Positions 33,576 to 42,789 are shown, numbered from the stretch's first letter. The stretch is 64,000 bases of DNA from Pelagibius sp048268885 (GCA_048268885.1 JBLWUP010000002.1:248001-312000); one strand, 5' to 3'. Notes: generated by a model not told the origin, from the letters alone. Made by a program: numbers and translations.

Positions 33576-35159
33576 GTGAGCCGAGAAATTTCAGCCGAAG
33601 AAGCCAAGACCCTGATTCATGATGGCGCGGAGATCGCCTTCCTGGACCTGCGCGAGGCGGGTGAGTTCGGCGAGGGCCACCCGCTCTTCGCCATCCCCTG
33701 CGCCTATAGCACCCTGGAGGCGCGCATCGGCGCGCTGGTGCCGCGGCGCGGCGTGCGCCTGCTGCTGATCGACGGCGGCGACGGCGTGGCGGCCCGGGCA
33801 GCCACGGCCCTGGAGGCGCTCGGCTACCGTGATGTCATGACCGTCGCCGGCGGCACGCCCGCCTGGTCGGCGGCGGGCTATACGCTGTTCCAGGGCGTGA
33901 ACGTGCCATCCAAGACCCTGGGCGAACTTGCCGAGCACGCCTGGCATCCGCAGACCATCGACGCGCCGACCCTCAAGCGGTGGCAGGACGAGGGCCGCGG
34001 CTTCAGCTTCTTCGACGCCCGGCCCCCGGCGGAATACGCCAAGATGCGCGTGCCCGGCGCCATCTGCCTGCCCAACGGGGAGCTGGCGCACCGCTTCGCG
34101 GCGGCGGTCGGCCAAGCGGCCGATCCGGTGGTGGTCACCTGCGCCGGGCGCACGCGCGGCATCGTCGGCGTGCTGGGCCTGCGGCTCGCGGGTGTCGACG
34201 CGCCGGTCTACGCGCTGGAGAACGGGACCCAGGGCTGGCAGCTCGCCGGCTTCACGCTGGAGCGCGGCAATACGGCCTCGGCCTATCCGCTCCTGGACGA
34301 AGAGGCCGCGGCGGCGACCCGCGCCCGTGCCGAGGCGCTGCTCGAGCGCCACGACATCGCCCGCGTCGGCGCGGCGGAAGTGAGCGCCTGGCAGGGCGAA
34401 GCCGAACGCACCACCTACCTCTTCGACCTGCGCACGCCGGAGGAAGCGCAGGCCGACCCGGCGCCGGCCTTCCTGCCGGCGCTCTCCGGCCAACTGGTCC
34501 AGGCGACCGACCAATGGGTCGGCGTGCGCCACGCCCGTCTGGTGCTGCTTGACGACCTCGGCCTGCGCGGCGCCATCGCTGCTTTCTGGCTGCGCCACCT
34601 CGGCTACGAGGTCGCCGTCGCCTGCCTGGACGATGACCTGCGGAACCTGCCGGCAGCCGACTCGGCAACCAACTTGCCTGCCGTGCGCGGCCTTGCCGCG
34701 GCCGAGGCTCTGCAGGCGGTGCAGGCCGGCCAGGGCTGCTTCGTCGACCTGCGCGGCTCGGCGGCCTACCGGGAAGGTCATGTCGCGGGCGCCCGCTGGG
34801 GCATCCGGCCGCGGCTGGGCCGTCTCGGGCTCGATCGCGGCCAGCCGGTCTATCTCATCGGGGAGGCCCGGCCGGTCACGGCCTTGGCGGCGCGGGAGCT
34901 GGAAGCGCTCGGCAATGCGGAGGTTTGGGTGGTGGAGGGCGGCCAGGCGGCCCTCGAGGCGGCAGGCGCTTCGCTCGAGGCCAGCCCGCAGTCGCCAAGC
35001 CCGGAGGAAGCCATCGACTTCCTTTTCTTCGTGCATGACCGCCACGACGGGAATCTCGAAGCATCGCGCCGCTATCTGGCATGGGAGCAGGGCCTGATCG
35101 CCCAGCTGGATGCCGCCGAGCGCGCCGCCTTCGCCCTCAGCGACGATCCCTTCGCCTGA
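33576..35159 (+). CDS. Four-domain rhodanese-like sulfurtransferase
   Basis: Protein of 527 aa built of four rhodanese repeats at about residues 1-110, 125-235, 260-365 and 370-465, plus a C-terminal helical tail with DRHDGNLEASRRYLAWEQGL. Only repeat 2 keeps the active-site Cys, Cys189 in VVVTCAGRTRG. The matching loops in repeats 1, 3 and 4 read LLLIDGGDG, LVLLDDLGLR and VYLIGEARPV. It should transfer sulfane sulfur (thiosulfate or persulfide donor) in the cytoplasm. Start is GTG 33576, 8 nt after CAGGAG. No sulfur genes are adjacent. Confidence 0.88.
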   Translation: MSREISAEEAKTLIHDGAEIAFLDLREAGEFGEGHPLFAIPCAYSTLEARIGALVPRRGVRLLLIDGGDGVAARAATALEALGYRDVMTVAGGTPAWSAAGYTLFQGVNVPSKTLGELAEHAWHPQTIDAPTLKRWQDEGRGFSFFDARPPAEYAKMRVPGAICLPNGELAHRFAAAVGQAADPVVVTCAGRTRGIVGVLGLRLAGVDAPVYALENGTQGWQLAGFTLERGNTASAYPLLDEEAAAATRARAEALLERHDIARVGAAEVSAWQGEAERTTYLFDLRTPEEAQADPAPAFLPALSGQLVQATDQWVGVRHARLVLLDDLGLRGAIAAFWLRHLGYEVAVACLDDDLRNLPAADSATNLPAVRGLAAAEALQAVQAGQGCFVDLRGSAAYREGHVAGARWGIRPRLGRLGLDRGQPVYLIGEARPVTALAARELEALGNAEVWVVEGGQAALEAAGASLEASPQSPSPEEAIDFLFFVHDRHDGNLEASRRYLAWEQGLIAQLDAAERAAFALSDDPFA

Positions 35160-35195
35160 ACCGGGCAGCCGGGTGAAGACGGCGATCTCCGGTGG

Positions 35196-36461
35196 TTAGC
35201 GGCTGTTGAGGCCGCTGGACCTCTCCCTGTCGGCTGCCGAGCGCTGCGCCGCCACCTCGCGGACCGTTGCGAGAAAGTCATCGACTGCGGGGGTCGTTTT
35301 TACCCTGCGCCGCTGCAGCAGGCAGATCGACCGGGTCGGCAGGGCGAAAGCCAGATCCAGGGGCACGACCTGTCCGGTCCGCATTTCCTCTTCGAACTCC
35401 GACATCGAGCGAAAGGAAATCTGATTTGAACTGAGAAGCAGCTTGCCGATCAGAGAATAGGAGCTTGTCTCCACCGCGCCTTGGGGGCGCCGCCCGGTTG
35501 CGCTTTCGAAGATGTCGTCCAGCAGGTTGCGTGTCGTGCTGCCGATGGGGGGCAGGATGAAGGACCATTCCAGCAGGTCCTCGGGGATCAGCTTCTTGCG
35601 GCGCGCCAGCGGGTGATCGCTGGAGACGAACAATCCCATGGCATCGTCGACGATGGGTTCAACCGAGACGCCTTCCAGCAAGGCGGGATCCGGCCGGGCG
35701 CAGATCAGCATGTCGATTTCGCCGGCGTGCATGGCGACAATCAGGGCCCGGATGGGCCCCTCGACGGTGCGCACCACGATCCCCGGAAAGTCCGACAGAA
35801 TGCGTTTGATGGCCTCGGGCAGCAGGGTTTTGCGCGAGTAAGCGAGCCCGCCGACGCAAACCAGGCCCGACGACACGCCGTCGATCGAGGCGATATCGTC
35901 GTTCATCTTGCGAAGCTCCGCCAGAACGCGCTTGGCGCAGATGGCGCCGGAAACGCCGGCGGGTGTCGCGATCATGCCTTTCGGCGTCCGCGAGAAAAGC
36001 TCGAGCCCCAGATCCGCCTCCAGATATCGGATCGACGACGATACCGCGGGCTGCGAGACCCCCAGCAGCTGAGAGGCCCGTTGGACCGAGCCGAAATCAT
36101 GCACCGTCACGAGGGCGCGCAGGTGCGACACGTCGAACTGCATGCGAAAGAAGGAGGCGTTTTCGTGTCCCAGGGCGCGGTTGTTGGAACGCCGCAACAG
36201 ATCCTGCAGGGCGGAGAGCTCTTCGCCGATGATCTTGCAACGCTCTGCGACCAGCGCACCTTCCGGCGTCGGCGTAAGGCCGCCCTGGGAGCGCGCGAGC
36301 AAAGGGCGGCCGAACCTGTCCTCCAGGATGGTGATGGACCGTGAGATCGCGGAGGAACTGCGCCGGATCTGGCGGCTCGCGCCCGCGATCCGGCCTTGCG
36401 CCAGCGTGGCCATGAAGGCGCTCAGATGCCGGAGGGAAAAATTGCTGCCGAGTTCTTTCAT
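35196..36461 (-). CDS. LysR-type regulator with two tandem HTH domains
   Basis: Protein of 421 aa, about 110-120 longer than a normal LysR. A first LysR HTH lies at about residues 8-67 (AGASRQIRRSSSAISRSITI, LLARSQGGLTPTPEG). A second, complete one lies at about 108-168 (VQRASQLLGVSQPAVSSSIR, ELFSRTPKGMIATPAG). The periplasmic-binding-like effector domain follows (about 195-400). It is divergent from the tctC-tctB-tctA-ligJ-ligK operon, so it is the likely activator, perhaps sensing a pathway acid. The duplication of the DNA-binding head is unusual. Confidence 0.87.
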   Translation of the reverse strand: MKELGSNFSLRHLSAFMATLAQGRIAGASRQIRRSSSAISRSITILEDRFGRPLLARSQGGLTPTPEGALVAERCKIIGEELSALQDLLRRSNNRALGHENASFFRMQFDVSHLRALVTVHDFGSVQRASQLLGVSQPAVSSSIRYLEADLGLELFSRTPKGMIATPAGVSGAICAKRVLAELRKMNDDIASIDGVSSGLVCVGGLAYSRKTLLPEAIKRILSDFPGIVVRTVEGPIRALIVAMHAGEIDMLICARPDPALLEGVSVEPIVDDAMGLFVSSDHPLARRKKLIPEDLLEWSFILPPIGSTTRNLLDDIFESATGRRPQGAVETSSYSLIGKLLLSSNQISFRSMSEFEEEMRTGQVVPLDLAFALPTRSICLLQRRRVKTTPAVDDFLATVREVAAQRSAADRERSSGLNSR

Positions 36462-36652
36462 GTCGATCCCCTGCGGCCTTCGAAAGTGGGGTTCCTCTAC
36501 GGTGTCACAAAGCTACCCAGAAATAAAACGCAGGGTCCAGCGCCGAGGAGAGCGGTCTTTGTGTTTTGTCGGTATGGTGGTAATGCCCTGTAAAATATCA
36601 TGAAAGCCATTTTTCTCCGCCGTGCGGCGGTGACTCCCGCCTTCCTGTCCAG

Positions 36653-36685
36653 TCGATGGGTATAAGCAAATTCGATGGATGTATA
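36653..36685. promoter_or_regulatory. Direct repeat TCGATGG in the LysR-tctC gap
   Basis: TCGATGG occurs at 36653-36659 and again at 36672-36678, 19 bp apart (about two helical turns), each followed by a GTATA-like run (GTATA at 36660-36664 and 36681-36685). It lies 70-100 bp before the tctC start in the 291-bp divergent gap. It may be a recognition site for the double-headed LysR protein; this is inference. Confidence 0.3.
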
Positions 36686-36752
36686 GGGAAATTGTCATGG
36701 AGGCCGCCCCCACTCCGTGGTCTAGTTTCGCGAAAAACGGGAGGAAAGTTTG

Positions 36753-37721
36753 ATGCTCAAAAAAATGTTGAAACTGGCTGCCGCCGGGCTGGCGCTCTCG
36801 GTGGCTTGCGCGCAGGCCGCCTCTGCGGAATACCCTGAGCGCGCGGTCACCGTCATCGTGCCCTTCTCGGCAGGCGGCAACACCGACACCATCGCCAGGA
36901 TCGTGGCGGATCAGCTGTCCAAGGACCTGGGTCAAGCCGTGGTGATCGAGAACCGGGGCGGCGGCGGCGGTACCGTCGGCGCCAGTCTTGCCGCCGGCGC
37001 CGATCCCGACGGCTACACGCTGCTTTTCGGCACGGCCGGCAGTCACTCGGTCAATCCGATCCTGCGTGAGGTCACCTACGATCCGATCGCGGACTTCGAT
37101 CCTGTCAGCGTTGCGGTCATTTCGTCGGTGCTGATCGTGGTCCACCCCTCCGTCGAAGCCAAGACCATGGAGGAGTTCGTCGCGCTTACCTCGGGCGGGG
37201 CGGAATTGAACTACGCCTCGGGCGGCATCGGCACCCTGGCCCACGTCGCCGGGGCGATCTACAACGAAAAGACCGGTTCGTCGCTGGTCCACGTCCCCTA
37301 CCAAGGCTCGGGCCAGGCGCGCAACGACCTGCTCGCCGGGCGCGTTCAGGTCATGATGAACAACATTCCCTCTTTCATTTCACAGGTCAAAAGCGGCGCT
37401 CTCCGGCCGCTCGCCTTGGGGGCCGCCAAACGCTCGACGCTCCTGCCGGACGTGCCGACGACAGCCGAAGTCGGCCTCGAAGGGATGGAAATGGGCTCCT
37501 GGTACGGCCTGCTTGCGCCCAAGGGCACGCCCCCTGAAGCGATCCAGCGTCTCTTCGCGGCGATGAAGACCCTGGAGACCTCCAAGGAAGTGAAGGAGCG
37601 TCTTGCCGGTATCGGCTCGGAACTCACCACCTCCGACTCGCCGGAGCAGTTCCGTGCTTACATGAATGAGCAGTTGGGATGGTGGCGTGAGGTTCTCGAC
37701 GACCCCGCGTTCCGGAAATAG
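36753..37721 (+). CDS. tctC: Tripartite tricarboxylate transporter (TTT) substrate-binding protein, Bug/TctC family
   Basis: Periplasmic binding protein of 322 aa, signal peptide at residues 1-26 (ending ASAEY). The Bug-family opening YPERAVTVIVPFSAGGNTDT and the VPYQGSGQARNDLLAGRVQ motif (about 180-198) are clear. ATG 36753 follows GAGGAAAG. First gene of a tctCBA-ligJ-ligK operon, so the ligand is likely a di- or tricarboxylate linked to protocatechuate breakdown, for example oxalomesaconate- or PDC-like acids (inference). Confidence 0.92.
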   Translation: MLKKMLKLAAAGLALSVACAQAASAEYPERAVTVIVPFSAGGNTDTIARIVADQLSKDLGQAVVIENRGGGGGTVGASLAAGADPDGYTLLFGTAGSHSVNPILREVTYDPIADFDPVSVAVISSVLIVVHPSVEAKTMEEFVALTSGGAELNYASGGIGTLAHVAGAIYNEKTGSSLVHVPYQGSGQARNDLLAGRVQVMMNNIPSFISQVKSGALRPLALGAAKRSTLLPDVPTTAEVGLEGMEMGSWYGLLAPKGTPPEAIQRLFAAMKTLETSKEVKERLAGIGSELTTSDSPEQFRAYMNEQLGWWREVLDDPAFRK

Positions 37722-37725
37722 GTTC

Positions 37726-37764
37726 CCGGATGCGTTCGTGTCCAAGCGGCGCGAACGCATCCGG
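37726..37764 (+). promoter_or_regulatory. Perfect 13-bp stem-loop after tctC
   Basis: CCGGATGCGTTCG (37726-37738) and CGAACGCATCCGG (37752-37764) are exact reverse complements around a 13-nt loop. A second, 7-bp hairpin GCCGGCC/GGCCGGC follows (37768-37790). No T-run is seen. It separates the binding-protein gene from the permease genes. Confidence 0.65.
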
Positions 37765-37823
37765 TCAGCCGGCCCCTCCTTGCGGCCGGCGCCGGCGCGC
37801 TTTCCAGGGCCTCTGATGCCGAG

Positions 37824-38258
37824 ATGAAACGCACACTCCTTCGAGATCTAGCCTGGCCGCTCCTCGCCCTTTTCGGCCTGGGCGCGATGCTGATGGCACT
37901 GAACTTCAGGTTCGGCACGGCGGCCAATATCGGCTCGGCGATCTATCCGCTGTTTCTCTCCGGTGCCATCGTCCTGATCTCGATCTATTCGATGTTCTTC
38001 GGACGAACGGAGCCACGGGCGCCCTTGGCCCGCCGTCCCTTCATCGCCATCGTGACCGCGGTCATCCTGTTCAGCCTTGCCGTGGAGCGCTTCGGGGTGG
38101 TGCCGGCGGTCATCCTCGCCATGGTCACCGCCTATGCGGGGCAGACGCAGGGCAACTACCGCTTCATCTTCGTCTACGCTGGCCTCTTCGCCTTCGGCAC
38201 CTGGGCGTTGTTCTCCTACGGCCTCGGTCTGCCGCTGCCGACCTTCCGGATGCCCTGA
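37824..38258 (+). CDS. tctB: TTT small membrane subunit TctB
   Basis: Membrane protein of 144 aa with four predicted helices (starting WPLLALFGLGAMLMALNF), the usual size and layout of TctB. It lies 2 bp before tctA, which fixes the assignment more strongly than sequence motifs do. It assists TctA in carboxylate uptake. Confidence 0.85.
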   Translation: MKRTLLRDLAWPLLALFGLGAMLMALNFRFGTAANIGSAIYPLFLSGAIVLISIYSMFFGRTEPRAPLARRPFIAIVTAVILFSLAVERFGVVPAVILAMVTAYAGQTQGNYRFIFVYAGLFAFGTWALFSYGLGLPLPTFRMP

Positions 38259-38260
38259 GC

Positions 38261-39802
38261 ATGGAGAATCTCGCCCTCGGCCTTTCCGTCGCGCTTCTGC
38301 CGGAGAACCTGCTGGCCTGCTTCGCCGGTGTCTTTCTCGGCACGGCCATCGGCATCATTCCCGGAATCGGCGCGCTGGCGGCGATCTCGCTTCTCATGCC
38401 GCTCACTTTCGCGATGGAGCCGATGACCGGTATCGTGATGCTGGCCGGTGTCTATTACGGCGCGGAGTATGGCGGCTCGACGTCCTCCATTCTGCTGAAC
38501 CTGCCCGGCACGCCCTCCAATGCGATCACCTGCCTGGACGGCCACCCGATGGCCAAGCAGGGGCGGGCGGGCGTCGCCCTGTTCATGACGACCATCGCTT
38601 CCTTCGTCGGCGGCAGTATCGGGATCCTGGTGCTCACCGGCCTTACGCCCCTGATCGTCGGTGTCGGCATGGCCTTCGGTCCCGCCGAGTACTTCGCCCT
38701 GATCCTCTTTTGCTTCATCGCGGTTTCGGCCATCGGCGGTTCCGACCCGATGAAGAACATCGTCATGGTCGCGACCGGCGCGCTCGCCGGCACGATCGGC
38801 TTCGACATCTATGACGGCACCGAGCGCTATACCTTCGGCTCGCACTACCTGATCGACGGGCTCAGCCTGGTGCCGGTGGCCATGGGGCTCTTCGGCCTCT
38901 CCGAGATCATCGGCTCGATCCGCGGCAGCGCCGAGCGTCCGCGCCACGACGTCAGCCTGAAGGCCATGCTGCCCGGCCTCCGGGAGTGGAAGCGGTCCTT
39001 CTGGCCGATGTTGAGGGGAGCCGGCTTCGGATGCTTCTTCGGGCCGCTGCCGGGCACGGGGCCGTCCGTCGCGACCATCGTCAGCTACGCCAACGAGAAA
39101 AAGATCTCCCGCCACCCGGAGGAATTCGGTGAAGGCGCCATCGAAGGAATCGCCGCGCCCGAGGCGTCCAACAATGCGGCGGTGCAGACCGCCTTCGTGC
39201 CGACGCTGGCGCTGGGGATTCCCGGCACGCCCAGTATGGCGATCATCATCGGCGCGCTGATGATCCACGGCATCATCCCGGGCCCGACGCTGATCAGCTC
39301 CGAGCCCGGCCTTTTCTGGGGTCTGGTGGCAAGCTTCTGGATCGGCAACCTGCTTCTTCTGGTGCTCAACATTCCCCTGATCGGGTTCTGGGTGTCCTTT
39401 CTGAACATTCCCTACCGCTATCTCTACCCGGCGATCGTCGTGCTGATCTGCGTCGGCTCCTACAGCCTGAACAACAGCGTTTTCGACGTCTACGTGATGC
39501 TGTTTTTCGGCGCGCTGGGCTACCTCCTGCGCTGCCACAACTTCGCGCCGGCCCCCTTGTTGATCGGCTTCGTCCTGAGCCCGATGCTGGAAGAGAACTT
39601 CCGGCGCGCGATGATCCTGGGGCGCGGCGAACCGACCTACCTCTTTACCAGCAGCACCATCAGTGCGGTGGCCCTGGCCGTCGCCTTGCTGCTCCTCATC
39701 TCGATGCTGTTCCGCTCGCCGCTGCGGCGTTTGATGGGGCGCAAGGCGCCGAAGGACGCCCGGCGTCTCGACAGTATCGAAAAACTATCGACGGAAGAGT
39801 GA
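38261..39802 (+). CDS. tctA: TTT large permease TctA
   Basis: Large permease of 513 aa with about 12 helices. TctA hallmarks are GTAIGIIPGIGALAAISLLM (about residues 29-48), YYGAEYGGSTSSILLNLPGT (about 66-85) and GIPGTPSMAIIIGAL (about 322-336). It forms the sodium or proton coupled channel with TctB and is fed by TctC. Confidence 0.93.
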   Translation: MENLALGLSVALLPENLLACFAGVFLGTAIGIIPGIGALAAISLLMPLTFAMEPMTGIVMLAGVYYGAEYGGSTSSILLNLPGTPSNAITCLDGHPMAKQGRAGVALFMTTIASFVGGSIGILVLTGLTPLIVGVGMAFGPAEYFALILFCFIAVSAIGGSDPMKNIVMVATGALAGTIGFDIYDGTERYTFGSHYLIDGLSLVPVAMGLFGLSEIIGSIRGSAERPRHDVSLKAMLPGLREWKRSFWPMLRGAGFGCFFGPLPGTGPSVATIVSYANEKKISRHPEEFGEGAIEGIAAPEASNNAAVQTAFVPTLALGIPGTPSMAIIIGALMIHGIIPGPTLISSEPGLFWGLVASFWIGNLLLLVLNIPLIGFWVSFLNIPYRYLYPAIVVLICVGSYSLNNSVFDVYVMLFFGALGYLLRCHNFAPAPLLIGFVLSPMLEENFRRAMILGRGEPTYLFTSSTISAVALAVALLLLISMLFRSPLRRLMGRKAPKDARRLDSIEKLSTEE

Positions 39803-39821
39803 CCACAGTGGGAAGACACGG

Positions 39822-40844
39822 ATGATCATTGACTGCCACGGACACTACACGACGGCGCCGGACGACCTGAAGATCTGGCGGCAGGAGCAGATCGACGCCA
39901 AGGGCGACCGCGTGCAGATGCGCCTGCCCGACGGGCCCGGAATCACGGATGACCAGCTCCGCGAAGGCATCGAAGGCACCCAGTTGCGCCTGCAGCGCGA
40001 GCGTGGCACCGACCTGACGATCTTTTCGCCGCGCGCCGGCGGCATGGGCCATCACATCGGCGATGAGGCGATGAGCCGCCAGTGGTCGACCATCTGCAAC
40101 GATCTCATCCGGCGCATCTGCGATCTCTACCCGGAGAACTTCGCGCCGGTCTGCCAGCTGCCGCAGTCACCGGGTTGCCGGCCGGAAAACGCCATTCCCG
40201 AACTGAAGCGCTGCGTCGAGGAGATGGGCTTCATCGGCTGCAACCTGAACCCGGATCCCAGCGGCGGCTACTGGACCGATCCGCCGCTGACGGACCCCTG
40301 GTGGTACCCGATGTACGAGGCGCTGATCGACCTGGACGTGCCGGCGATGATTCATGTCAGCGACTCCTGCAACCCGAACTTCCACTTCACGGGGGCGCAC
40401 TACATCAACGCCGACACCTCGGCCTTCATGCAGCTTTTGCGCTCCGACCTCTTCAAGACCTTTCCCGAGCTGCGCTTCATCATCCCGCACGGCGGCGGGG
40501 CCGTGCCCTACCACTGGGGGCGCTATCGCGGCATCGCCATCGATATGAAGCGCGACGAGCCGGATGCCCTGATGTCCGGCAACATCTACTTCGACACCTG
40601 CGTTTATCATCAGCCGGGCATCGATCTGCTGGCGGACGTTGTCCCCGTCGACAACATTCTCTTCGCCTCGGAGATGCATGGGGCCGTGCGCTGCAAGGAC
40701 CCTGATACGGGCCATTGGTTCGACGATACCCGGCGCTATGTCGACGCGAACAGCAGCCTCAGCGCGGGGGACAAGGAAAAGATCTTCTACAAGAACGCGC
40801 TGAAGGTCTTCAGCAGGCTCAAGCTGAAGGAAGCCGCGGCGTGA
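39822..40844 (+). CDS. ligJ: 4-oxalomesaconate hydratase, LigJ-type amidohydrolase
   Basis: Amidohydrolase-fold protein of 340 aa starting IIDCHGHYTTAP, with the LigJ-like segments FSPRAGGMGHHIGDE (about residues 67-81), GFIGCNLNPDPSGGYWTDPP (about 137-156) and FIIPHGGGAVPYHWGRYRG (about 220-238). It hydrates 4-oxalomesaconate to 4-carboxy-4-hydroxy-2-oxoadipate in the protocatechuate 4,5-cleavage/gallate pathway. It follows tctA by 19 bp and precedes the matching aldolase. Confidence 0.9.
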   Translation: MIIDCHGHYTTAPDDLKIWRQEQIDAKGDRVQMRLPDGPGITDDQLREGIEGTQLRLQRERGTDLTIFSPRAGGMGHHIGDEAMSRQWSTICNDLIRRICDLYPENFAPVCQLPQSPGCRPENAIPELKRCVEEMGFIGCNLNPDPSGGYWTDPPLTDPWWYPMYEALIDLDVPAMIHVSDSCNPNFHFTGAHYINADTSAFMQLLRSDLFKTFPELRFIIPHGGGAVPYHWGRYRGIAIDMKRDEPDALMSGNIYFDTCVYHQPGIDLLADVVPVDNILFASEMHGAVRCKDPDTGHWFDDTRRYVDANSSLSAGDKEKIFYKNALKVFSRLKLKEAAA

Positions 40845-40884
40845 GGAAGAACGACTCTCCAACCCCGGCAGAGGAGCGCCGCGC

Positions 40885-41562
40885 ATGAGTGAAGGGTTCC
40901 GTATCAAGAAAACCTGGCCGCGGGTCGAGGCTTCGCTGGTGGCGCAGTTCAAGGCGCTGCCCGTGGCCAACGTCAGCGATTCGATGTGGCGGATGGATGC
41001 CGGGGGCAGCGATCTGCGGCCGCTGCACCGCGACGGCCAGCTCGCCGGACCGGCCCTGACGGTGAGGACGCGCCCCGGCGACAACCTGATGCTGCACAAG
41101 GCAATCGACATGGCCCAGCCCGGCGACGTGATCGTCTGCGAGGCCGGCGGTGACGTGACCAATTCCCTCTTTGGCGAACTGATGCTCGCCCATGCCATGG
41201 TGCGCGGCGTGGCCGGCTTCGTCATCAACGGCGCCGTGCGCGACCGCGAGGCCTATCTGAGCCGGAACCTGCCGGTCTATGCCCTGGCCGTCACCCATCG
41301 CGGGCCTTACAAGGACGGTCCCGGGGAGATCGGCTTTCCGGTCAGCCTCGCCGGCATGGTCATCCATCCCGGCGACCTCGTGCTGGGCGACATGGATGGG
41401 GTGCTCGCCGTGCCGCGCGCTTCGGCCGAGCAGGTGTTGGAGCGCACCCGCGCCAAGAGCCAGGCCGAAGAGCGCCAGATGGCGGCCACCCTCAGTGGCG
41501 AGCTTGATCGCTCTTGGGTGGACAAGGCCTTGACCGAGCGGGGCTGCGAGTTCATCGACTGA
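40885..41562 (+). CDS. ligK: 4-carboxy-4-hydroxy-2-oxoadipate aldolase, LigK/RraA-like
   Basis: Class II pyruvate aldolase of 225 aa. The active-site motif FGELMLAHAMVRGVAGFVIN with the following GAVRD (about residues 95-119) carries the Gly-rich loop and the Arg-Asp pair that bind pyruvate and metal. It splits CHA into pyruvate and oxaloacetate, the last step after LigJ. It is 40 bp downstream of ligJ. RraA-like RNase regulators share the fold, but context and the LigK-type motifs favour the aldolase. Confidence 0.9.
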   Translation: MSEGFRIKKTWPRVEASLVAQFKALPVANVSDSMWRMDAGGSDLRPLHRDGQLAGPALTVRTRPGDNLMLHKAIDMAQPGDVIVCEAGGDVTNSLFGELMLAHAMVRGVAGFVINGAVRDREAYLSRNLPVYALAVTHRGPYKDGPGEIGFPVSLAGMVIHPGDLVLGDMDGVLAVPRASAEQVLERTRAKSQAEERQMAATLSGELDRSWVDKALTERGCEFID

Positions 41563-41676
41563 TCCGCCGCCGGCGCCAGGCGGGGAGTCGACAGGCCCTG
41601 CCGGAGCAAACTAGAATCGGGCCGGAACGCGTCGCCAGTCGCCGGACAGTCTTCACAACCGAGGTCGATCCTGATC

Positions 41677-42051
41677 ATGCAAGAGCAGCTTTTCTTCAAC
41701 ATCGACAGCGCCGACGGCGGGGTCCACCGGGAACTCGCCCCGGGGATCACGACGACGGTCTTCTCGGGTGAGCACGCGATGATCTCGGTCGTCAGGTTCG
41801 AGCCGAATGCCCGGGGAACGCTGCATCACCATCCCGAGGAGCAATGGGGGCACTGCCTCTCCGGCTCCGGCGTGCGCTACCAGGGCGACGAAGAGGTGGC
41901 GGTGAAGCCCGGCGACTTCTGGCGCACGCCGGGGGACCTGCCGCACACCATGCAGGCCGGGGCGGAGGGGCTGGTCGTGATGGACATCTTCGCGCCGCCG
42001 CGCAATGAGTATCGAAAGCCCGGCAGCGGCTTCGCCGCGGCGGAGGAGTAA
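41677..42051 (+). CDS. Cupin_2 domain protein
   Basis: Single cupin of 124 aa with a full metal motif: HHHPEEQWGHCLSGSG (about residues 50-65) and a second His in TPGDLPHTMQAG (about 87-98). Such small cupins accompany aromatic catabolism genes as isomerases, decarboxylases or lyases; the reaction is unknown. It lies 114 bp after ligK and converges with the following minus-strand operon. Confidence 0.85.
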   Translation: MQEQLFFNIDSADGGVHRELAPGITTTVFSGEHAMISVVRFEPNARGTLHHHPEEQWGHCLSGSGVRYQGDEEVAVKPGDFWRTPGDLPHTMQAGAEGLVVMDIFAPPRNEYRKPGSGFAAAEE

Positions 42052-42075
42052 GACCCGCTCGGCGGCGCGGACCGC

Positions 42076-42789
42076 TCAGCGAATTTCGGGCAGGAGCGGG
42101 TCGAGGCCGGTCTCGCGGATGACCGGCGCCGCGTCCTCCGAGGCCAGGAAGCGCAGCAGCTGCTTGGCTTCTTCCACCTTCTTCGACGTGGCGCCGATGC
42201 CCGCGCAGAAGACAAAGGGGCGGCGGAGTTCCTTTGGCAGCCGTCCGATGATCTTCACGCCTTCGATGGGCAGGATCTCACTGATCTGCTGAAAGCCGAG
42301 ATCGGCTTCGCCGCGGGCGACGACACGCCCCACCCGCTCGCTGTAGATCGTCCGCGCCTTGTCCTTCATCTGCTCGGCGATGCCCAGCGCGGGGAAAACC
42401 TCGGTCGACAGATAGATGCCGCTGGCGCTGGCCGCGTGGGCCACGGAGCGGGCCTTCAGCAGGCTTTCGCGGAACGCCTCGACGGTGCTGATGTCCGGGG
42501 CCGGGTCCTCGCTGCGCACGGCGGCGCCGATGTGCGATTCGACAAGGTCGACCCCGCTGTCCGGGCGGATGAAGCCCTGGGCCGTGAAGTCGTCCAGGGC
42601 CTTGCGGGCGAGGAAATAGACGTCGAAGGTCTCGCCCTTGGTCAGGCGGGTGGGGATGGAGTCATGCGCCGCCCCCAGGGAGGAGCCGAAGAAGAGCTCG
42701 ACCTCGCCGCCGCCGGCCTCGCGATAGAGCGGCAGCAGCTTGACGAGGGCCGCGGCGAAGGCCCCGGAGGTGATGGCGGTGAGCGCCAC
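42076..42789 (-). CDS. ModA-like substrate-binding domain protein without signal peptide
   Basis: Protein of 237 aa with the fold of molybdate/sulfate-type binding proteins (LTAITSGAFAAALVKLLPLY, then VELFFGSSLGA, GETFDVYFLA, ADLGFQQISEI). It begins directly with the first beta strand and has no export signal, so it is likely cytoplasmic. GTG 42789 starts immediately after the stop of the dienelactone hydrolase gene (TGAGTG), so it is co-translated. It may act as a sensor or metabolite binder rather than a transport protein; unknown. Confidence 0.78.
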   Translation of the reverse strand: MALTAITSGAFAAALVKLLPLYREAGGGEVELFFGSSLGAAHDSIPTRLTKGETFDVYFLARKALDDFTAQGFIRPDSGVDLVESHIGAAVRSEDPAPDISTVEAFRESLLKARSVAHAASASGIYLSTEVFPALGIAEQMKDKARTIYSERVGRVVARGEADLGFQQISEILPIEGVKIIGRLPKELRRPFVFCAGIGATSKKVEEAKQLLRFLASEDAAPVIRETGLDPLLPEIR

